Below are positions 31,662-37,894 of a stretch of DNA of 37,894 nt, piece by piece; the stretch's first letter is position 1, and the number at the start of each line of letters is the position of its first letter. The notes below the pieces were generated by a model. That model saw nothing but the letters and a program-made list of their open reading frames with translations. It made no database searches and was not told the origin of the DNA. Position numbers and translations under genes: made by a program. Source of the stretch: Zygnema cylindricum (Eukaryota > Streptophyta > Zygnematophyceae > Zygnematales > Zygnemataceae); assembly GCA_037447655.1 (NCBI GenBank), contig JBBHKE010000396.1, forward strand, positions 1-37,894, written 5' to 3'.

Positions 31662-31978
31662 TGAAATTATTAGATTTATAAGGTACTTTCTAAGTCTAAA
31701 TAAATCACTAAAATATGAAAAAGAAAAGGGCGGACAACCTGCCTCCACCTCCTCTCTCAAACCACCATACTTGTTGTAGTCACCGAAAGATAAAGAGGGC
31801 GGTTGAGCCATGGTTGTCCTAGTTCAACAAGCAGGACTAAAGAGTGACTGTGGTTGAGCCATGGTTGTCCTAGTTCAACAGGTAGGACTAAAGAGTGACT
31901 TATGTCACTCTCAGCAAAAGGTTCAGTCCGACAAGACTCGAACCTCTGACTGACAAAGCGAGGCTAGCCGTCAGCTCT
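31662..31978 (-). repeat. SINE, copy 3
   Basis: On the minus strand the head carries a B box (GGTTCGAGTC, from 31934-31943). The body has CAACAAGTATGG and AGCCATGG-like blocks, and the tail ends CTTATAAATCTAATAATTTCAACA. A 49-bp segment with CCATGGTTGTCCTAGTTCAA is tandemly duplicated inside it (about 31801-31849 and 31850-31902). Its tail abuts copia RT, and its head abuts copy 4. Confidence 0.65.
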
Positions 31979-32270
31979 TGTTGAAATCACTAGATTTAGG
32001 GGAGGTGATTTCTAGGTTTTAACTAAAATAAAAAGAAAAAGGAGAAAAGCACAGGCAGCATGCCTCCACCTTCTCTCTCTAGCCCCCATACTTGTTGTAG
32101 TCACTGAAGGAGAGAGAGGGCGGTGGAGCCATGGCTGCCTTAGCTCCTTAGGCAGGGCTTAAGAGTGACCTAAGTCACTCTCAACCAAAAAAATTCAGTC
32201 TGGCAAGACTCGAACCTCCGACCGGTAGGGCGAGCCGTAGCCGTCAACCCTTACCAGTCTGTCGTCGTAG
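31979..32270 (-). repeat. SINE, copy 4
   Basis: This has the same body as copy 3, without the 49-bp duplication. The minus-strand head shows GGTTCGAGTC as B box (around 32209-32218), preceded by a diverged A-box-like stretch. The head end overlaps or touches the start of the copia LTR/leader repeat at about 32257. Confidence 0.65.
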
Positions 32271-32985
32271 TCCGTTAGGATGCATAGGGTTTGATAGCTA
32301 TTTAAACAATAGATAGGCGACTAATCCGATTAACGGAGTTACAAATAGAATACATAGAAACTAGTTGGAGTTTTAGTGCGCACGAAACATATGTACCGGA
32401 CATTTGTTTTTGAACGGCTGTCTTTTAAAGCCGGTTTTGATCCGACGTCCCGCACTATAGCCAAGATCCAGGAATGGCCGCCTTGGCGGTTTGCGGTCGT
32501 GACATGATCTGGCGACACGTGGCACGATGTCATTGAGAAGAGGAAATCCCGCAGAATACAAGGACAAGTCCGAAAGAGACAGGCGTCCACTCCATGGCCT
32601 TGTCGTACACAGGCCTTACAGAAAGTACATCCACCGTAGTACCTTACTGTAATGTACATTCTTCTGATTGGTTCCCTACCTCGGTAGATAGGAGTTGTGA
32701 GAGGGTTTAGGACTTAGTGGATTGAGGAGGTAGCCGCCTCTCTCCCAACAAGCTTGTATAAATATTGGCATATTGGCCACTCCATAACTAATCGCCTGGT
32801 TGGGCGTTTTCAGTGATTCTTCTTACTGTGGACTCAATGGAGTCCACACTACACACAGGTGTAGTCAGATTATTTATTTGTCTGCTTTGGTGATAGTTGC
32901 TATAGTTGAAAGTGGGTTAGTTAAAAACTACCTAGAGGCTTCCTCAATTTTGATCGAAATGGGGGACACAAAATTGCAGCTCTAA
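32257..32985 (+). repeat. Ty1/copia LTR plus leader, unit A, ending in eight gag codons
   Basis: This is about 61-75 percent similar by eye to unit B immediately downstream. It contains a TATA box (TATAAATA, 32757-32764), two consecutive hairpins (32828-32847 and 32848-32865), and a gag start at 32959 (MGDTKLQL then stop). Unit B starts there with the same CCGGTCTGTC-type sequence. The exact LTR/leader border and primer site could not be fixed. Confidence 0.6.
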
Positions 32986-34438
32986 CCGGTCTGTCATAGG
33001 AGTTCGCTAACATACATAGGGTGTGATACTTATATAAACTGTGTTTTGATCCTGAATCCGATTAACGGAATGACTAATGAAAGAAAATAGAACTAAATAA
33101 TATATAGTGCGAACATTTTTCTCGCACGAAACAAATGAATCGGACATTTGTTTCGACGACTAATATTAAATGACGGTTTATGATCCGACGACAAGTATTG
33201 CTCCTGAAATCTCCGTGGCGGTTTTCGGACGTGGCTTAAACCTGGCGACACGTGGAGAGATAACATTCGGTCGCGGGAATTTCAAAGAATAGAAGGACAA
33301 GTTAAAATCGAATACCCGTCCACTCAATGGCCTTGCTGTACACAGGCCGTACATAAAGTACATCGGTCCTAGTACCTTTCTGTACTCTACAGTCATTTAA
33401 TTGATTTGTTCTTCAGTAGATAGGGTTTCTGAGAGGGGTTTAGTGTTGTTCTGACACAACTGCTGGCACTGAAGATGAAGAAGATGCAGCAGTAGTCATC
33501 GTAGAACAAATCAAGAGAGGAAGCTTCCACAAATACCGATGGCTTGAACAGAAACTTTGACAGACTATAACTTTCAGAAAAACGCTTTAAACGTTCTGAA
33601 AATTTGCCACAATGTAGATAACAAACAAAGAAACACACACACCAAATATCAATCAATTCCGCTTACAAATATGTGAGATATGTAGAAATGAAATTACATA
33701 AAATTGAGAGTACAGTTTTCATATCATTTGTTCCTAAAAATCAAATTCACTAAGTCCTACTTTTATACACCGAAACTACACTAAGCTGTACGGAGGCATT
33801 CCAGCCGTACATCTAACATTCTATCACAAATATTTACACCGAAGTTCAGACAACGTAAAGTGATAATGATCTAGTCACGCCTCGTCACTATTTGTTGGCG
33901 GCGGCTGTCAGCGGTCCGATTAGAGGATTTGGCACCGTAGAATTGACTTTACAAAGTCCAGTGGTCCTGCCGAATTTCCGTACGTCCACGGAGGACATAC
34001 TCACGCATTCTCCCAAGTGACGACACGTGTCCCAAGTGTGAATGAACCGTGAACTCCCAACTTCACTGTCACACTAAATTCGGTAAGTACTGAACCGAAC
34101 TCAACCAAAAATAACTTAAATCCTGAACAGCTCTCTCTCACAGCTGAGGCATAAAGAGGACTAAAGCTTTCTAAAAACAACATTTAGGACTTAGAGAATT
34201 TTGTAGGTAGGGACCTCTCTCCCTTAGAGAGTTTTGTATAAACTTGGCATCTTTGTCGCTTCATAACTAATCGGCTGGTTGGCCGTTTTCAGTGATTCTT
34301 TTTGCTACGGACTCAGGGGAGTCCAGACTGCACATAGGTGCAGTCAAAATATCAATTTGTCTGCTTGGGCAGCATTGGTTGTGGCTGAAAGTGGGTTAGC
34401 GAAAAACTATATAGAGGCTTGTTGAATTTTGTTGTCCA
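32982..34438 (+). repeat. Ty1/copia LTR plus leader, unit B, split by a solo LTR
   Basis: This is homologous to unit A along its length once 33444-34182 and one TTTAG are removed. The TATA box is TATAAA at 34237-34242. The hairpins are at 34309-34324 and 34327-34344. It leads directly into the gag start at 34439, so it is the 5' end of the copia element that follows. Confidence 0.65.
33444..34182 (-). mobile_element. Solo LTR (739 bp) inserted in copia unit B
   Basis: The ends are TGTTGTT...AACAACA, with TG/CA termini and a 7-bp terminal inverted repeat. Perfect 5-bp target duplications TTTAG lie at 33439-33443 and 34183-34187. Unit A carries the matching uninterrupted site (GGGTTTAGGACTTAG), so the insertion is directly demonstrated. 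A TATA-like GTATAAAAG on the minus strand near 33769-33761 suggests minus orientation. There is no internal coding sequence, so it arose by LTR-LTR recombination. Confidence 0.88.
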
Positions 34439-35480
34439 ATGGAAGACACAGAATTGCAAGTTATGGGCCAACCCTCTAGGGTGCCCATATTTGATGGATC
34501 AGACTTTTTTTATTGGGAAATGATGATGGAGGAAGAACTATCTGAGAAACACCTATGAGGCATAGTGTCCGGACAAGTTTGATGCCCACCTCCACCAGGG
34601 TTGGAGGAACGCGTTTTTTTGGCACATTCGCCTCTACAGTAGGTAGAACAGCTGCCACCGTCACTGAGGATGAAGACAAGGAAGGAGAGGAGATTGTCAT
34701 GGAAAGAGAAAAAGGAGGAGTTGCAACTCAAGTGACACCATTGCCGAAGGCGATACCGGCAGCAACATCACCAGCAACGGCGACAAGGGTTCAGACCGAA
34801 AGATCAGAGTATGAAAAGTGGAACTACAAAGATAAGGTTGCAAAGCTTTTAATTCTTAGAAGTGTTGCAAAAGGCATTGCCATTTCCCTTATGCATGTCA
34901 ATTCTTCATCTCAAATTTGGATATCACTAGTTAATAAATATATGAGTGGATTCTTCTAGCAGCAACAGTTGGTAGAAAACAAGATTGAAGCTTATACTTA
35001 TAAGGGAGGAAGCATGAATAATTATTGTAATGATTTAGGAGCATTATTTGGAGAGCTAGAGAGTGCAAGTAACTCATGGTCTGAGAGAGAAAGAGTGAAC
35101 ACATTAATCATAAAACTACTTGAAGAGTTTGAGAATATCATTAATCGATTGCAGGACATAAGAGATAGCAATTGGAATTGGGATGACACAGTGGGAATGA
35201 TTTTAGTAAAAGAAATCACCATAGAGCTTAGGAGAGGGAGTCCAAGTGTTTAAGCATTGTCTGCAGGAGCTGATAGGCGGAAGCGTGATGAGGAGAGAGA
35301 GAAAGATCCCTATCGAAACTTTGGAGGAAGAGGACATGGAGGTGGCAGATTTGATAGACAGGGGAGAGGAACTTCTCGAAGAGGATTATGTCACTTTTGC
35401 AAGAAACCGGGACACTATATAGCAGATTGTGGCAAACTTGCAGATCTTCGACTAAAAGATGGGCAAGGGACCTCAAGAAA
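34439..35480 (+). pseudogene. Ty1/copia gag with zinc knuckle
   Basis: The start at 34439 gives the typical copia gag opening (VPIFDGSDFFYWEMMMEEEL) and stops at a TGA at 34556. Coding then resumes in another frame from about 34800 (YEKWNYKDKVAKLLILRS, KIEAYTYKGGSMNNYCNDL). This is the UBN2-like helical part of gag. In-frame stops lie at 34957 (TAG) and 35251 (TAA). A basic Gly/Arg-rich stretch precedes the CCHC knuckle at 35389-35430 (CHFCKKPGHYIADC). A low-complexity insertion rich in Thr/Glu occupies about 34600-34800. Gag would form the particle; this copy is dead. Confidence 0.85.
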
Positions 35481-36232
35481 TGGAAGAATGAAAAAGGCTT
35501 TCCTAACTCAAGTTCATGATGAGCAAGAGAACGAAGAAACCAAACATGAAGAGGAGCTTGAGGAGCTTCTTCTTATTTGTAAAAACACTGAAAAGCATGT
35601 TGACATTCCACGGAGACAAAAGTGTGCTTTCGGAGGTAAGAGGGATCCACCTGAAGATGGGTGGATCATAGACTCAAGGGCCTCAATGCATATGTGCAAA
35701 GATAAAAGGTGGTTCACTAAACTGAGAAAGATCCCAACAGTTGAGATAGAGTACGGAGATGGTAGAGTAGAAACCACAAGTCTTGTTGGAACTGTTGACT
35801 TGAAGGTTCTAGTTAATGGAAAGGCCTCAATTGTAACACTCTCAGACGTTCTTTACATTCCACAACTTAGTAAGAACTTGGTCTCAACAGCTGTCCTAGA
35901 TGAAAAGGAGTTTGAAACACGAACTAGGAAAGGAATCTTCACAACAAGCTTTGATAATAAGGCTTATTTCATAGCTGAGAAGGGCAGTCAAGGAATGTTC
36001 AGAATTGTTCTTTGCAATGAAAAGAGTGTTCTCTACTCGTGTGCAAGTGAGATGATGCTTTGGCATAAAAGGTTGGGGCATGTGCATCTAGATAGATTAA
36101 AGAAAATGAAGAAAAAGGGAATAGTGGAGGGTATTTCTTTTGAGGATGATGAGACCTTTGATGATTGTAGTGGATGTGCCCAAGGGAAGATTCATAGACT
36201 TCCATTTCTAAAGACAACCACATTTAGGAGTG
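35481..36232 (+). pseudogene. Ty1/copia protease and GAG-pre-integrase domain, truncated
   Basis: This continues in the zinc-knuckle frame without a stop. The protease active site reads DSRAS (35671-35685), where Gly is normally third, so a single G-to-A change has removed a catalytic-loop residue. Downstream, VLYIPQLSKNLVS is the usual protease end. The GAG-pre-integrase HHCC motif follows: WHKRLGH at about 36061-36081 and CSGC at 36166-36177. Homology ends at about 36232, before the integrase core, where SINE copy 5 begins. Integrase, RT and RNase H are missing. Confidence 0.85.
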
Positions 36233-36650
36233 TTGAAATTTATGTATTTTCTAGGTTTGTATTGGAAAAATTAATAGAGTAAGTCAGCAAAGGCAACCTG
36301 CTTCTCGCTCAACTCTCTCCGGTCCCCATACTTGTTGCAGTCACTGAAGACCAAAGAGAGAGCTAGAGCCATGGCTGTCTAAAGAGGATAGGCTAATTCG
36401 TAGTTTGTACCAAAATGGTTGTGACGGTTCCAAAATTTGATCCTGGTACCTACATCCTATAATAGACGTTAGCTTTAGCCTATAGCTTAGAGTCAACGAT
36501 GGCATATGTGGGGTACAATAGTTATTTATAAGTGTAAAAGTAGAGAGTTCTAACAAACTACCAAATAACCAAAAACTGCTCTAGATCAGATTTGAACCAT
36601 GGACTGTGATTATATTTGTAGAGGTAAGCCTTAACCAATAAGGCGTTATC
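36230..36650 (-). repeat. SINE, copy 5
   Basis: The minus-strand head is at 36650-36590 (AACGCCTTATTGGTTAAGGC A-box region, then GGTTCAAATCTG B box). The body (CAACAAGTATGG, AGCCATGG) and tail (CAATACAAACCTAGAAAATA...) match copy 1. About 190 bp between body and head are unlike the other copies. The tail is fused to the copia frame at 36230. Confidence 0.65.
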
Positions 36651-36778
36651 GAAACAATACACGCGACGGGTTTTATAAATACATAAACATTAACGTAACA
36701 GCTAATTAACAGCAGACTAACCAAAAGGAGCAATTCCTGCATGTACGCGAATCTGAATCGTGTAAAATATGTTTTGAT

Positions 36779-36788
36779 NNNNNNNNNN
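36779..36788. other. Assembly gap (10 N)
   Basis: Ten undetermined bases lie immediately before the trinucleotide repeat, most likely an assembly break caused by it. True gap length is unknown. Confidence 0.99.
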
Positions 36789-37115
36789 AACTACTACTAC
36801 TACTACTACTACAGCTACTACTACTACTACTACTATTACTACTACTACTACTACTACTGCTACTACTACAACTGCTACTACTACTGTTACTACTACTACC
36901 GTTACTTCTACTACTGCTGCTGCTACTACTACTTCATCATCATCATCATCATCATCATCGTCTTCATCATCATCGTCATCATCATCATCATCATCATCAT
37001 TATCAACATCATTATCATCATCATCATTATATCATCGACATCATCATCATCGTCGTCGTCATCATCTTCATTGCCATCATCATCATTGTCATCATCATCG
37101 TCAACATCATCATCG

Positions 37116-37161
<46 letters not shown>

Positions 37162-37246
37162 TACATCATCATCATCGTCATCATTACATCATCATCATCA
37201 TCATTGTCACCATCATCGTCAACATCATCATCGTCAACATCACCAA

Positions 37247-37279
<33 letters not shown>

Positions 37280-37280
37280 G
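36789..37280. repeat. Compound trinucleotide microsatellite (ACT)n then (ATC)n
   Basis: About 140 bp of ACT-type repeats are followed by about 350 bp of ATC/CAT repeats with scattered CGT and CAA variants. The apparent open frame of poly-Tyr, poly-Ile and poly-Ser across it is an artefact of the repeat. Confidence 0.98.
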
Positions 37281-37894
37281 ACCGAGGTGATAGACTTGTG
37301 AACAGGTCAATGTCTATAAAGAACGACATGGTTGCCGCCATAAACCACGTGATAATGGTGGTCTTGATCGACACACCGGAATTAGTGTGGACTCGACAGA
37401 TCCAGGCGGAGAGAAGACCGTCACGTCCTTTCCCCAAAAAGATACGAGGATGCGTTCGGACAACCAAATACAAAAAATTAGACAACAATAATCAAAAATA
37501 AAAAATGGGTTAAGTATCAAGAAACAAAAATAGAAATCAAAACTAAGTTTTCAAATACTTAGAAACCGGAAATTGGAAATCGGAAATTGGAAATCGGAAA
37601 TCAAAATTCAAAAATCGATTATCGGTGTTCAGGGGAAAAAAAAAACATATGTTATCGGAGAAACCCGGCCACTGCTTTTGAGATTTAGATATTGAGACAG
37701 ACATTCATGTTATTACTAGTCACAAAAGTAATTTATGATTACGGCGAAAAATGTAAAAACAAGGGGAGAAGAGAGTCAAAATGACCATTTCTTAGTGTAG
37801 TAGTGTAGATGAAACTGGAAATCGTTGACGTTTTCTTCGACGTTTTCTTTTGTTTTTTTTCAACAGTAATCGAGCATAATATTTGGAAGTGTAT
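37281..37894. other. AT-rich sequence without a recognised gene
   Basis: No supported coding frame is present. A short degenerate minisatellite of GGAAAT(T/C) units lies at about 37566-37602. Confidence 0.5.

Noticed and set aside
36741-37301. A 186-codon open frame of poly-Tyr, poly-Ile and poly-Ser
   Set aside because: It is a translation of ACT/ATC trinucleotide repeats and crosses undetermined bases. There is no start context or domain, and it is not a CRISPR or other spaced array.

Overview
This window looks like nuclear DNA of a streptophyte, most likely a charophyte green alga (Chara-like), with a bryophyte as the main alternative. The evidence is indirect. The only intact gene is a spliced cytochrome-b5 front-end fatty acid desaturase of the moss/liverwort/algal type. 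Most of the rest is decayed plant-style mobile DNA: Ty3/gypsy, Ty1/copia, a LINE tail, tRNA-derived SINEs and short inverted-repeat elements. One gypsy element carries a DNA cytosine methyltransferase, an arrangement I recall being reported for charophytes.

Layout. 170-451: SINE. 455-3783: 5' two thirds of a broken gypsy polyprotein in the order protease, DNMT3/DRM-like cytosine-5 methyltransferase, reverse transcriptase. 3784-4330: LTR-like fragment and a second SINE. 4331-6722: 3' part of a related gypsy element (RT, RNase H, integrase), then a polypurine tract and a 1,460-bp LTR (6947-8406). 8407-14369: a second gypsy element with gag and two zinc knuckles, but with protease, methyltransferase and RT deleted; RNase H and integrase follow, then a second LTR (14594-16053) and the start of a third (16057-16338). 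The stretch from about 5101 to 8406 recurs 7,647 bp downstream almost without change. 16339-17295: 5'-truncated LINE tail. 17440-20402: inverted-repeat DNA elements. 20403-22216: no gene seen.

22217-25994 (minus strand) holds the desaturase: six exons, consistent GT/AG junctions and phases, 441 residues, with the heme-binding HPGG motif and three histidine boxes. A 619-bp MITE (26317-26935) lies about 320 bp upstream of its start codon. 26936-29498 has no gene I can support. 29499-31205 carries further copies of the same TIR family seen at 19446-20222. 31383-36232 is a copia graveyard: an RT fragment, two SINEs, two head-to-tail LTR/leader units (one split by a perfect 739-bp solo LTR), then gag, protease and the GAG-pre-integrase domain. 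36230-36650 is a fifth SINE. A 10-N gap and a long trinucleotide microsatellite follow, and the last 600 bp hold no gene.

The element of most interest is the gypsy pol with the in-frame methyltransferase at 1682-2920. It retains recognisable motifs I, IV, VI, VIII, IX and X in canonical order. It is inactive now: stops, frame shifts and a changed motif I. Many stops in these elements fit C-to-T changes at CAG, CAA or CGA codons, as expected for DNA that was itself cytosine-methylated.
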